This document shows positions 53,640-62,971 of a stretch of DNA of 64,000 nucleotides, one piece after another. Position 1 is the first letter of the stretch. Each line of letters begins with the position of its first letter. This DNA is from Phytoactinopolyspora halotolerans. Its GTDB lineage: Bacteria; Actinomycetota; Actinomycetes; Jiangellales; Jiangellaceae. A program made the translations under genes and the position numbers. Under the pieces are notes generated by a model. That model did not search any database and was not told the DNA's origin. It was given only the letters and a program-made list of their open reading frames with translations. The DNA is taken from NCBI RefSeq assembly GCF_010550675.1, contig NZ_JAAGOA010000012.1:164753-228752 (forward strand), in the 5' to 3' direction.

Positions 53640-54524
53640 GCGGGCGGTTTCGACCCAGCAGGTTCGGAACTCAGCGGACATCCCATCCACTGGGTTCCGA
53701 ACCGAGCGGGTTTCGTCCAGCGGACTCGTGACCAAGCGGGTTTGCGATCCAGCAGGTTCCGAACCCACTCGGTCGTGGTCAACGCACGAAACGTATCCGC
53801 CCCGGGCCATGCATCACGTAAGTCGTCCTTCTGCCCGGCTGACCGTTGCCGAGCAGGGACCGACTCTCCCCTGCCTCGCCTGGGAGCAGCGCCAGCCACC
53901 TCGGTCCTTCGCGACGCCGCATCTTTGGCTGCCGCCGACCACGCTTCACCACGTAAGGAATCCTGGTTCTCGGCCTGGCATGGGGCCAGCCGTGTGAATC
54001 CTGGCCGCCAGGAGTAGGTCGTGCGGATTGTTGTGTGAAACTCGCCGGTTGATGGTGTCGTGGGAGTCATCGTGTGAACGCCAACCGCTTCGTACCCTGT
54101 CGTGACACCAGTCGGGTGACTGAGAGCCGCATGCCGCGTGTCGTGCCGGTGGTCGTGTGAGCCCCGGCCGCAAAATCGCCCCATCGAGCGCCCGTGGGAG
54201 CTGTCGTGGGAGGAATCGCCGCCATACGCGGCCAGAATCAACACGACTCAGCGCACGACCCCAGCACTACGGCCAGAATCAACACGACTGAGTGCACAAC
54301 CTCGATGCTGGCCGCCGGAATCTACACAGCTCGCCACAAGGGCGCCCGCCTGCGGCCAGAATCAACACGACCGAGCACACCGCTTGGTTGAATCCGGTCA
54401 GAGTCAGCACGATCGATCCCTCGACCCACGCCCTTCCTCGCCCTCCCTCCCCTTGCAATGCACACATATGCGCATCGGCACGTCTCCACGCCGACCGTTG
54501 CGTATGTGTGTGCATTGCAAAGGC
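53640..54524. repeat. Gene-free region with two tandem-repeat families
   Basis: First array: four copies of a ~31-bp unit at 53655, 53687, 53717 and 53749, with a core like GGTTCCGAACC. Second array: a degenerate ~41-bp unit with CGTGTGA near its start at 53991, 54032, 54071, 54113 and 54154 (plus strand). The same family then appears reversed, with core GGCCAGAATCAACACGAC at 54230, 54271, 54312 (diverged), 54354 and 54395 (diverged). No coding potential. Confidence 0.75.
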
Positions 54525-55334
54525 TCACGCGGGGCGCAGGTCGGCGTGCATCTCCCAGGAGATGATCTCCGCAAACCCGGCAGCCGGTCCCGGCTCGGCA
54601 GCGTCCGAATCCGATGGCGCTGCGGTGACCCGACGGCCGCCTTCATCGATGATGCGCACGGCGTCGCCCTCGCCAAGGCGCCCCACCCCCTCGACATCCG
54701 CGGTCCCCCGCGCAACGTAAAGGTGGAGGAACGGCGCCGTGGGCAGAGTCACCGAGTGCGCCCGAGCATCACCGCCGCCCCGTTCCACCGGCGCCGGTTG
54801 ACGGCTCAGCCGGGCGACGTGCATGGCGGCGGCGCGTTGACCGAGGGTGATGGCCGTGGAGCCCGAATATCGGGGCATGCCGCTGGCCACGGTGACCAGG
54901 CCACCGGAATCCAGGTCTTCGGAGACGTCCTGACAGCCGTACGACGGGTCCGCACCAGCGCTGTCCGGAGGCACCCACATCTGGACGAATCGCAACGGCG
55001 ACGGCCGGTGATCGTTGAACTCCGAGTGCCGCACCCCGCGGCCCGCGCTCAACCGCTGTGCCAGACCCGGATGGATCACACCGCCCGCTCCGGTCGTGTC
55101 GCGATGGACGAGCGCCCCGTCCAGCACCCAGGTCACGATCTCCACATCCCGGTGGGGGTGTGTCGGGTATCCGTGCCCCGGCTCCACGACGTCGTCGTTG
55201 TTCATGATCAGCAGACCGAAACCGACGTTCTCCGGGTCGTAATGGCGCCCGAACGAGAACGAGTGCCGAGACGTCACACCCGGCTCTGAACTGGTGAAGC
55301 GGTCAGAAGCGCGTCTGATCACGATGTTTGTCAC
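54525..55334 (-). CDS. Pirin family protein
   Basis: 269 aa, GTG start at 55334; a longer frame is a shadow of fasR. Two cupin domains; the N-terminal one has metal-binding HPHRDVEIVTWVLDGALVHR and a later HSEFND, as in pirin/YhhW quercetinase-like proteins. Contains the GLLIMNNDDVVEPGHGYPTH block. Redox-dependent regulator or dioxygenase; substrate unknown. Confidence 0.88.
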   Translation of the reverse strand: MTNIVIRRASDRFTSSEPGVTSRHSFSFGRHYDPENVGFGLLIMNNDDVVEPGHGYPTHPHRDVEIVTWVLDGALVHRDTTGAGGVIHPGLAQRLSAGRGVRHSEFNDHRPSPLRFVQMWVPPDSAGADPSYGCQDVSEDLDSGGLVTVASGMPRYSGSTAITLGQRAAAMHVARLSRQPAPVERGGGDARAHSVTLPTAPFLHLYVARGTADVEGVGRLGEGDAVRIIDEGGRRVTAAPSDSDAAEPGPAAGFAEIISWEMHADLRPA

Positions 55335-55382
55335 ACCCCCAGTCTCACCCACCGGGCTGCGCGACCGCGTACCCTGCCGGAT

Positions 55383-56558
55383 ATGTCTCCGGTACGCGAC
55401 TCCGATCGCCATGAGCGGACCGTGCATCTCCTGGAGCATGCGACGGGCACCCTGGCGACGGCCGCCATCAGCACGATGGAGGAACGGCTCGCCTGGTACC
55501 GGAGCATGCCCCCGGAGCAGCGCTCGTGGGTGGGGCTGGTGATCCAGGCGGGCATCGCCGCATTCGTCGACTGGTACCGGAACCCGGGCGACGCACGCCC
55601 GACGCCTACCGCCGACGTCTTCGGCACCGCCCCCCGCGAGCTCATCCGCTCGATCAGCCTGCAACAGGCGGTCGAGGTCGTCCGGGTCGCGATCGAGGTC
55701 GTCGAGGACAACGTCGCCGATGTGGTCGGCGAGGAGGACGCTCCCGCCGTGCTCGAGGGTGTGCTGCGGTACTCCCGCGAGGTGGCGTTCTCCGCGGCGC
55801 ACGTCTACGCCCGGTACGCGGAAGCACGCGGCTCCTGGGACGCCCGGCTGGAGGCGACCGTCGTCGACTCGCTGCTCCGCGGCGAGGTGGACGAGGATGT
55901 GCGCTCGCGGGCATCGGCACTTGGCTGGACCGACCAGAACGGGGTCGCCGTGCTGATCGGCCGGCCGCCATCGGCGAGCGACGGCACGGTCGACGCGATA
56001 CGGCGCAGCGCGCGCAAGGCCGGCTACGACGTCCTCACCGGAGTTCAGGGCGACCGGCTGGTCGCCGTCCTCGGACACGTCGAGGACCCGGTCAAGGCGG
56101 CCGACTGCCTGGTGACTCATTTCGGCGACGGCCCGGTCATCGTCGGCCCGCTGGTGCCTGACCTCGTGTCCGCCAATATCTCCGCCCGGGCCGCCGTCTC
56201 GGCGTTTCTGGCCGCGGGCGGCTGGCCGGATGCGCCCCGACCGGTGTCGTCCTCGGCGTTGCTGCCCGAGCGTGCACTCTCCGGAGACGAGGAGGCGGTG
56301 CGGGAACTCATCAACGAGGTCTTCCTCCCCGTCTCGGAGGCCGGCCCCGTGGTTCTGGAGACCCTCGCCGCCTACCTGGAGACCGGCGCGTCGGTCGAGG
56401 CCGCGGCTCGGCTGCTGTTCGTGCATCCGAACACCGTGCGGTACCGGCTGCGGCGGGTCGCCGACGTCGCCGGCCTGATGCCCACTGATCCTCGCGACTC
56501 GTACACGCTGCGCATCGCCCTCAGCCTGGGACGTCTCAATCCGCCGTCGTACGACTGA
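55383..56558 (+). CDS. fasR: PucR/CdaR-type regulator of fatty-acid biosynthesis FasR
   Basis: 391 aa. C-terminal helix-turn-helix of the PucR type (LETGASVEAAARLLFVHPNT, then VRYRLRRVADVAGL) after a GAF-less sensor part. Position upstream of fabD-fabH-acpP-fabF and the overall sequence match FasR of Streptomyces, the activator of this operon. Here an IclR gene separates it from fabD. Confidence 0.85.
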   Translation: MSPVRDSDRHERTVHLLEHATGTLATAAISTMEERLAWYRSMPPEQRSWVGLVIQAGIAAFVDWYRNPGDARPTPTADVFGTAPRELIRSISLQQAVEVVRVAIEVVEDNVADVVGEEDAPAVLEGVLRYSREVAFSAAHVYARYAEARGSWDARLEATVVDSLLRGEVDEDVRSRASALGWTDQNGVAVLIGRPPSASDGTVDAIRRSARKAGYDVLTGVQGDRLVAVLGHVEDPVKAADCLVTHFGDGPVIVGPLVPDLVSANISARAAVSAFLAAGGWPDAPRPVSSSALLPERALSGDEEAVRELINEVFLPVSEAGPVVLETLAAYLETGASVEAAARLLFVHPNTVRYRLRRVADVAGLMPTDPRDSYTLRIALSLGRLNPPSYD

Positions 56559-56627
56559 TCGCCCGGCTAAATCGCTTTGCAGGCAGTACAGACACGTCGA
56601 TAGGCTGTATCCGGGATGTCGATCATC

Positions 56628-56643
56628 GTCTGATATTTCAGAC
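56628..56643 (+). promoter_or_regulatory. Palindrome upstream of the IclR gene
   Basis: GTCTGA-TATT-TCAGAC, perfect 6-bp arms, 44 nt before the IclR start. Typical size for an autoregulatory IclR site. Confidence 0.6.
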
Positions 56644-56671
56644 TTCCTGGCCGAGAGTGGGAGGTGACGTG

Positions 56672-57460
56672 ATGGCGCAGGGGCGGACCGTGCCGGCAGT
56701 GGATCGCGCGGTGAAGATCCTCAACGTGTTCCTCGACGGTCAGGGGCCGCGCACGGTGCCGGAGATCACGGCGCATGTAGACCTTCCCCGCAGCACGACG
56801 TACGAGCTGGTGCAGACGCTCGTCGCCAACAATTACCTGCGCGCCGTCGACGGTTACGGCAACCGCTTCGACCTCGGTATCCGGCTGCTCGAGCTCGGCA
56901 GCACCTTCTCGGCCGGGATCGACCTTGCCGAGCAGGGACGCGTCGTCGCCGACACCATCATGGCCCGGTGCAACGAAACCGTCCACATCGCCACCCGGGA
57001 CGGACGTGACGTCATCTACCTGGTCAAGGCCGACAGCCCGCACGCCGTGCGGATGGTGTCCGGGGTCGGGCGCCGCCTGCCGGCGCACTGCACCGCCGTC
57101 GGCAAGGCCATGCTCGCCGACCTCTCCGACGACGAGCTCGCCGAGCTGTATCGGGACGTGACCGATTGGCCGGCGATGACGCCGAAGACCATCACCACGT
57201 TCGACGAACTCCTCGACCAGCTGCACACGGTGCGCGGCCGCGGGCTGGCGTACGACGACTGCGAGTCGAACCCGGACGTCAAGTGCGTCGCCGCTGCCGT
57301 CCGCGACCTCAGCGGTGCGGTGGTGGCCGGGATCAGCATCTCGGTCCCCGTGCATCGCGCTGACCACCGGCTCGACGACGAGCTCACCCATCACGTCGCC
57401 GAGGGCGCACGCGACCTGTCCGCACGCCTGGGATACACGCCCAGACCCGGCCAGGCCTGA
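56672..57460 (+). CDS. IclR family transcriptional regulator
   Basis: 262 aa from the ATG at 56672, preceded by GGGAGGTGA. N-terminal winged helix (AVDRAVKILNVFLDGQG, then VPEITAHVDLPRSTTYELVQ) and C-terminal effector domain ending ...DLSGAVVAGISISVPVHRAD. Such proteins sense small metabolites. Its place between fasR and fabD suggests it controls the fatty-acid operon or itself; that is inference. Confidence 0.88.
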   Translation: MAQGRTVPAVDRAVKILNVFLDGQGPRTVPEITAHVDLPRSTTYELVQTLVANNYLRAVDGYGNRFDLGIRLLELGSTFSAGIDLAEQGRVVADTIMARCNETVHIATRDGRDVIYLVKADSPHAVRMVSGVGRRLPAHCTAVGKAMLADLSDDELAELYRDVTDWPAMTPKTITTFDELLDQLHTVRGRGLAYDDCESNPDVKCVAAAVRDLSGAVVAGISISVPVHRADHRLDDELTHHVAEGARDLSARLGYTPRPGQA

Positions 57461-57603
57461 CCCCGCGCACGCCCCAGCCGGCCAACAGGTGGCCGTCACG
57501 GCGCCGTGCGGTGCGGCTTTGTAGGAACCACCCAAACATACTTGGAAGACCTTGTTAACCGCCCCGACCCCTCCTACGGACCGGTAGGCAGGAAGGTGGA
57601 AGG
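57461..57603 (+). promoter_or_regulatory. Leader and candidate promoter of the fab operon
   Basis: TTGTTA (57552-57557), 17 bp, TACGGA (57575-57580) is a plausible promoter. Just upstream CCAA-ACATAC-TTGG is a short palindrome and a candidate activator site. AAGGTGGAAGG serves the GTG at 57604. Confidence 0.4.
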
Positions 57604-58785
57604 GTGTTGGTCATCGTCGCGCCCGGTCAGGGTTCCCAGTCCCCAGGCTTCCTCGAGCCGTGGCTCGAGCTGCCGACGTTCGCGAACCGGCTGGAGTGGC
57701 TCTCGGCCGTCGCCGGCTTGAACCTGGCGCACTACGGAACCGAGGCGGACGCCGAGACCATTCGCGACACCGCCGTCGCCCAACCGCTGTTGGTAGCCTC
57801 CGGTCTGCTCGCCGCTCTGGAACTGTTCCCGCACCCGGCGGATGCCTACGCCTCGGTCGCCGCCGTGGCCGGGCACAGCGTCGGCGAGATCACCGCGGCC
57901 GCCGGCGCACGCGTCATCACCGCCGAGCAGGCGATGGTGTTCGTCCGGGAACGTGGCCGTGGCATGGCCGAAGCATCCGCGACGGTGCCGACGGGGATGA
58001 CCGCCGTACTCGGCGGAGACCCGGACGACGTGCTCGCGGTGCTGGAGAAGCACGGGCTGACCCCGGCGAACATCAACGGCGCCGGCCAGGTGGTGGCCGC
58101 GGGCACCTATGAGCAGTTGGACGCGCTCAACGACAACCCACCGGAAGGCGCGCGCCTCCGCCCGCTCTCCGTGGCCGGCGCGTTCCATACCCAGCACATG
58201 GCCTCGGCCGTGGAGCGTCTACGCAGGTACGCCGGGGCGATCAGCACTCATGACCCGCGCACCCGGCTGTTGTCCAACAAGGACGGCCACGTGGTGCACG
58301 ACGGCCGCGAGGTGCTCAGCCGGATCGTCGATCAGGTCGCCAGCCCGGTGCGCTGGGACCTGTGCCAGTCCACCATGGCCGACCTCGGCGTCACCGGCGT
58401 TCTCGAGGTACCGCCCGCCGGCACGCTCGCCGGCCTCGCCCGTCGCGCCATTCCAGGCGTGCAGACGTTCGCCCTGAAGACCCCGGACCAGCTGGACGAC
58501 GCGCGCCGGTTCGTCCAGGAGCACGGGGAACCGAGCCCGATCACGGACAGCCCCAGCTGGCGGCTGGTCGTGGCGCCGATCAAGGGTTCGTTCAGCGCCG
58601 AGCGGATCGACACCGGCGCGCGGCTCGCCAAGGGCGACGTCGTCGGCCGGGTGTCATCGCTGCGCGATTCGCTTGAGGTACGTGCCACACACGGAGGAAC
58701 CGTGCTGGAATGGCTGGTAGAGGACGGTGACCCGGTGGCACCGGGCCAACCGTTGATCCGGTTGCACCCCGAGGCGGTGGAATGA
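57604..58785 (+). CDS. fabD: Malonyl-CoA:ACP transacylase FabD with C-terminal biotinyl/lipoyl-like domain
   Basis: 393 aa, GTG start. The transacylase core (1-305) has the active-site GHSVGE (Ser92), GQGSQ at residues 8-12 and GAFHTQHM. It loads malonyl onto AcpP. Residues 316-393 form an extra small domain like biotin carboxyl carrier/lipoyl domains (VVAPIKGSF..., then ATHGGTVLEWLVEDGDPVAP), but the modifiable Lys is replaced by Arg354 (SSLRDSLEV for the usual AMKMENE), so it cannot be biotinylated at that place. FabD of other bacteria ends at about 310 aa. Confidence 0.9.
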   Translation: MLVIVAPGQGSQSPGFLEPWLELPTFANRLEWLSAVAGLNLAHYGTEADAETIRDTAVAQPLLVASGLLAALELFPHPADAYASVAAVAGHSVGEITAAAGARVITAEQAMVFVRERGRGMAEASATVPTGMTAVLGGDPDDVLAVLEKHGLTPANINGAGQVVAAGTYEQLDALNDNPPEGARLRPLSVAGAFHTQHMASAVERLRRYAGAISTHDPRTRLLSNKDGHVVHDGREVLSRIVDQVASPVRWDLCQSTMADLGVTGVLEVPPAGTLAGLARRAIPGVQTFALKTPDQLDDARRFVQEHGEPSPITDSPSWRLVVAPIKGSFSAERIDTGARLAKGDVVGRVSSLRDSLEVRATHGGTVLEWLVEDGDPVAPGQPLIRLHPEAVE

Positions 58786-59801
58786 TGAGTGGCTCGATCA
58801 CCGTACCGGCTTCGTCCAGACCCACCAGGGTTCTCGGCATCGGTGCGTATCGTCCGTCCCGGGTGATCAGCAACGAGGAGATCATCAAGAACATCGACTC
58901 GTCGGACGAGTGGATCCGGACCCGGTCCGGGATCGAAAGCCGGCGGTGGGCCACCGACGACGAGACGGTCATCTCGATGAGCGTCTCGGCAGCCCAGAAG
59001 GCGCTCGCCGACGCGGGAGTCCAGCCCGAACAGGTGGGCTGCGTCATCGTCGCCACGGTCACGCACCTGTATCAGACGCCGGCCGCGGCCGTGCAGATCG
59101 CACACAAGCTCGGAGCCGGCACCGCGGCCGCATTCGACATCTCCGCGGCCTGTGCCGGCTTCTGTTACGGACTGTCGCTCGCCTCGGACATGGTGCGCGC
59201 GGGGACGGCCGAACACGTACTGGTCATCGGCGTGGAACGGCTGTCCGACCTGACCGACATCCATGACCGGTCGACTGCCTTCATCTTCGCCGACGGCGCC
59301 GGGGCCGCCGTCGTCGGGGCCGGCGACAACGACGACGAGCAGGGCATCGGCCCGGTCGTCTGGGGCTCCGACGGCGAGCACCTGGACCTGATCAGGCAGC
59401 GCGAGGAGTGGCGCGAGGCGCTTTTCGGGGAGGGCGGACCCCGGATGCCGCACCTGGTCATGGATGGCAACCCGGTCTTCCGGTGGGCGTCGTACGAGAT
59501 GGCGAAGGTGGCCCAGCAGGCGGTCGACGCCGCGGGGATCACCATCGATGAACTCGACCTGTTCGTTCCGCATCAGGCGAACATGCGCATCACCGATGCG
59601 ATGGCCCGCTCGCTCAAGCTTCCCGAGAAGGTCGCGATCGCGCGCGACATCGCCCAGCAGGGCAACACATCCGCCGCGTCCATCCCGCTCGCACTGGAGC
59701 GGATGCTGGAAACCGGAGAGGCCACCAGCGGTGACCTTGCTCTCATCATCGGTTTCGGCGCGGGCCTGGTCTATGCCGGCCAGGTGATACGCATACCCTA
59801 A
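58782..59801 (+). CDS. fabH: 3-oxoacyl-ACP synthase III FabH
   Basis: 339 aa, ATG overlapping the fabD stop. Catalytic Cys124 (SAACAGF), His and Asn in VPHQANMRI and QGNTSAAS. Starts fatty-acid chains by condensing acyl-CoA with malonyl-ACP. Second gene of fabD-fabH-acpP-fabF-accD. Confidence 0.95.
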   Translation: MMSGSITVPASSRPTRVLGIGAYRPSRVISNEEIIKNIDSSDEWIRTRSGIESRRWATDDETVISMSVSAAQKALADAGVQPEQVGCVIVATVTHLYQTPAAAVQIAHKLGAGTAAAFDISAACAGFCYGLSLASDMVRAGTAEHVLVIGVERLSDLTDIHDRSTAFIFADGAGAAVVGAGDNDDEQGIGPVVWGSDGEHLDLIRQREEWREALFGEGGPRMPHLVMDGNPVFRWASYEMAKVAQQAVDAAGITIDELDLFVPHQANMRITDAMARSLKLPEKVAIARDIAQQGNTSAASIPLALERMLETGEATSGDLALIIGFGAGLVYAGQVIRIP

Positions 59802-59898
59802 AGGTCGCCTCACGGCCTCTCGACGGTCGCCACGACGAGGTGCGGAATCGCTCGGGAAGCCCGAACAGCATCAACCCATTGAAGGAGAGACAGACCCG

Positions 59899-60144
59899 AT
59901 GGCCAGTACAGAAGAGATCCGCAGCGGACTCGCCGAGATCGTCAACGAGATCACCGGCGTTCCCGCGGACGACGTCCAGCTCGAGAAGTCGTTCACCGAC
60001 GACCTCGACATCGACTCGCTGTCCATGATCGAGGTGGTCGTCGCGGCCGAGGAGAAGTTCGGGGTCAAGATCCCCGAGGACGAGGTCAAGAACCTCGCCA
60101 CCGTCGGTGACGCCGTCTCCTACATCGAGAAGGGTCAGGCCTGA
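59899..60144 (+). CDS. acpP: Acyl carrier protein
   Basis: 81 aa, acidic, with the phosphopantetheine site DLDIDSLSMIE (Ser40). Ribosome site GGAGAG upstream. Carries the growing acyl chain. Confidence 0.96.
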   Translation: MASTEEIRSGLAEIVNEITGVPADDVQLEKSFTDDLDIDSLSMIEVVVAAEEKFGVKIPEDEVKNLATVGDAVSYIEKGQA

Positions 60145-60149
60145 ACACC

Positions 60150-61415
60150 ATGGCACGTTCCCAGGTTTCCGTCGTCGTCACCGGGCTCGGCGCGAGCACG
60201 CCTGTCGGAGGCGATGTCGCGTCGACCTGGGATTCGCTCCTCGCCGGCCGTTCCGGTGCGCGGTCGCTGACCGAGGACTGGGTCACGGAGCTCGACATGC
60301 CGGTGCGCTTCGGCGCACCGGCAGCCGTCGATCCGGCGGAGGTACTCCCCCGGGTCAAGGCGCGCCGCCTCGACCGGTCCGCGCAGTTCGCCGTCGTCGC
60401 GGCACAGCAGGCCTGGGCCGACGCAGGGTTCGAGGGCAAGGCGTCGGACGCCGGCCTCGACCCGGACCGCGTCGCCGTGGTCTGCGCGTCCGGCATCGGC
60501 GGCCTGCACACCCTGCTCGGCAACTACGACCTGCTCGTGCAGCAGGGGCACCGCAAGGTGTCGCCGCTGGCGATCCCGATGCTGATGCCGAACAGCCCGG
60601 CCGCCAACGTCAGCCTCGAGCTGCAGGCACGCGCCGGCGCGCACGCACCGGTGAGCGCGTGCTCGTCCAGCGCCGAGGCGCTCGCCTACGGGCTGGACAT
60701 GATCCGGTCCGGCCGGGCCGACATCGTCGTGGCCGGCGGCAGCGAAGCGGTGATCCACCCGCTGCCGATCGCCGCGTTCGGCAACATGATGGCGCTGTCG
60801 AAGCGGAATGACGAGCCCGAACGCGCCAGCCGCCCGTTCGACCGGGACCGCGACGGCTTCGTCCTCGGTGAGGGCGGCGCGCTGTTCGTCCTGGAGTCCG
60901 CCGAGCACGCCGCGGCGCGCGGCGCCCGGGTCTACGCCGAGCTGGCGGGTGCCGGCATGAGCGCCGACGCGCACCACATCGCGCAGTCGGAGCCCGGTGG
61001 ACAGGGCATCATCGCCGCGACCCGCAAGGCGCTCACCGACGCCGACCTGGGTGTCGAGGACGTCGGCCACGTGAACTGCCACGCCACGTCGACGCCGGTC
61101 GGTGACGCCGCCGAGTCGGTGGCGCTGCGCAAGGTCTTCGGCGACGCGGTGGCGAACATCCCGGTCACCGCACCGAAGTCCATGATCGGTCACCTGCTGG
61201 GCGGCGCCGGAGCCGTCGAAGCGATGACGACGGTGCTGTCGCTGCACCACGGCCTGGTTCCGCCGACCATCAACGTCGACAACCTCGACGAAGAGATCGA
61301 GCTCGACGTCGTCCGCGACGCACCGCGGAAACTCGACGACGACCGGCCCGCCGCACTGAACAACGCGTTCGGTTTCGGCGGCCACAACGTCGTTCTCGCC
61401 TTCAGGAGGCACTAG
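60150..61415 (+). CDS. fabF: 3-oxoacyl-ACP synthase II FabF
   Basis: 421 aa. Cys171 in HAPVSACSSSAEAL, His in CHATSTPVGD and in MIGHLLGGAGAVEAM. Elongating condensing enzyme. It begins 5 nt after acpP, and its 3' end carries the AGGAGG used by accD. Confidence 0.95.
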   Translation: MARSQVSVVVTGLGASTPVGGDVASTWDSLLAGRSGARSLTEDWVTELDMPVRFGAPAAVDPAEVLPRVKARRLDRSAQFAVVAAQQAWADAGFEGKASDAGLDPDRVAVVCASGIGGLHTLLGNYDLLVQQGHRKVSPLAIPMLMPNSPAANVSLELQARAGAHAPVSACSSSAEALAYGLDMIRSGRADIVVAGGSEAVIHPLPIAAFGNMMALSKRNDEPERASRPFDRDRDGFVLGEGGALFVLESAEHAAARGARVYAELAGAGMSADAHHIAQSEPGGQGIIAATRKALTDADLGVEDVGHVNCHATSTPVGDAAESVALRKVFGDAVANIPVTAPKSMIGHLLGGAGAVEAMTTVLSLHHGLVPPTINVDNLDEEIELDVVRDAPRKLDDDRPAALNNAFGFGGHNVVLAFRRH

Positions 61416-62861
61416 ATGACCGCCGTCGCCAGCCGGCCGGTTCCCGCGCAGGCCACGGGCAGACCGGAGAAGCCATCCCGGGACGAGGATCCGCGCAACC
61501 CGAACCATCGGCTCGCGGCGCTGCTCGACGCGGGCTCACTCGAGCTGATCAGCCCGGACGACCGCAGCGGCATGCTGGCGGCCGTGGGCACCGTCCACGG
61601 CACCCCCGTGGTGGCGTTCTGTTCGGACGCGACCGTCATGGGCGGCGCGATGGGACACGACGGCTGCCGGGTAGTGGTGGACGCCTACGAGCGGGCGCTG
61701 GCCGACGGTGTGCCGATCATCGGACTGTGGCACTCGGGTGGTGCCCGGTTGCCCGAGGGCGTGCTGTCGTTGCATGCGGTGGGGCAGATCTTCGAGGTCA
61801 TGACCCGCGCCTCCGGTGTGATCCCGCAGATCTCGGTCGTGCTCGGTCCGGCCGCCGGCGGTGCCGCCTACGGCCCGGCTCTGACCGACCTGGTCATTCT
61901 CGGGCCGGAGGGCCGGGTCTTCGTCACCGGCCCGGACGTGGTGAAGTCCGTCACCGGCGAGGACGTCGACATGCTGCGCCTCGGTGGACCGGAGCCGCAC
62001 GGTCGCCGCTCGGGCGTCGTACACGTCGTCAGCAGCACCGAGCGAGAGGCGCTGGACCGCGCGCGACACCTCGCGTCGCTGCTGGGCAACCAGGGTGAGA
62101 CCGCGGTTGACCAGATGCGCGACGTCGACCTCGGCGCGCACCTGCCGGAGTCCGCCAAGCGCGCCTACGACGTGCACCCCATCGTCGACGATCTACTCGA
62201 CGACGAGACGGCGCTGGAGTTGCATCCGCGCTGGGCGCCGAACATCACCACGACGCTGGGCCGCCTGGGTGGGCGGACCGTCGGCGTCATCGCCAACAAT
62301 CCGCTGCGTCTGGGCGGCTGCCTCGATTCCACGTCGGCGGAGAAGGCGGCCCGGTTCGTCCGCATGTGCGACTCCCTGGGGGTGCCTCTCGTCGTCATCG
62401 TGGACGTTCCGGGCTACCTGCCGGGCGTGGGGCAGGAGTGGGACGGCGTCGTTCGCCGCGGTGCGAAGTTGCTGCACGCGTTCGCCGAGGCGACCGTCCC
62501 GCGGGTGACGCTGGTGACGCGCAAGGCGTACGGCGGGGCGTACATCGCGATGAACTCGCGGGCGCTCGGCGCCACCCGGGTGTTCGCCTGGCCGACGGCC
62601 GAGGTGGCCGTGATGGGCGCCGTGGCCGCCGTGCGGATCCTGCACCGGCGCAAGCTCGCCGAGGTCGACCCGGAGGTGCGCCCCCAGGTCGAGGCCGGAC
62701 TCGCCGAGGAGCACGAGCGCATCGCCGGTGGTCTGGACCGCGCGCGGGAGATCGGCGTCGTCGACGAGGTCGTCGAGCCTGCCGTGACCCGCTCCGCCCT
62801 GGCCCGCGCCATCGCCGACGCCCCGGCCCGCCGCGGCAAGCACGGCAACATCCCGCTGTAG
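61416..62861 (+). CDS. accD: Acyl-CoA carboxylase carboxyltransferase subunit (AccD6-like)
   Basis: 481 aa; starts right after the fabF stop with AGGAGG. Crotonase-like carboxyltransferase with LWHSGGARLPEGV, GPAAGGAAYGPALTD and the C-terminal KAYGGAYIAMNSRALGA. Probably the acetyl-CoA carboxylase beta subunit supplying malonyl-CoA to FabD, as accD6 does at the end of the M. tuberculosis fas-II locus. No epsilon subunit follows. Confidence 0.9.
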   Translation: MTAVASRPVPAQATGRPEKPSRDEDPRNPNHRLAALLDAGSLELISPDDRSGMLAAVGTVHGTPVVAFCSDATVMGGAMGHDGCRVVVDAYERALADGVPIIGLWHSGGARLPEGVLSLHAVGQIFEVMTRASGVIPQISVVLGPAAGGAAYGPALTDLVILGPEGRVFVTGPDVVKSVTGEDVDMLRLGGPEPHGRRSGVVHVVSSTEREALDRARHLASLLGNQGETAVDQMRDVDLGAHLPESAKRAYDVHPIVDDLLDDETALELHPRWAPNITTTLGRLGGRTVGVIANNPLRLGGCLDSTSAEKAARFVRMCDSLGVPLVVIVDVPGYLPGVGQEWDGVVRRGAKLLHAFAEATVPRVTLVTRKAYGGAYIAMNSRALGATRVFAWPTAEVAVMGAVAAVRILHRRKLAEVDPEVRPQVEAGLAEEHERIAGGLDRAREIGVVDEVVEPAVTRSALARAIADAPARRGKHGNIPL

Positions 62862-62971
62862 GCACGGTCGGCACCTGGCGACGTCCCGCGCGGCCGGCGT
62901 CAACGCGAGCGAGCAATCATCCTGCGTCGTCGACGTCCGACCAGCTGCGGGCTGTGACCTCGAGGGCTCGG

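Noticed and set aside
50151..53810. 1219-codon minus-strand open frame
   Set aside because: Antisense shadow of aceE created by high GC; only its last 140 codons are a real gene (DUF3052), fixed by the GTG with AAGGAGG at 50573.
53991..54415. CRISPR array
   Set aside because: The whole 41-bp unit is repeated and degenerate, with no unique spacers, orientation flips midway and no cas genes are near.
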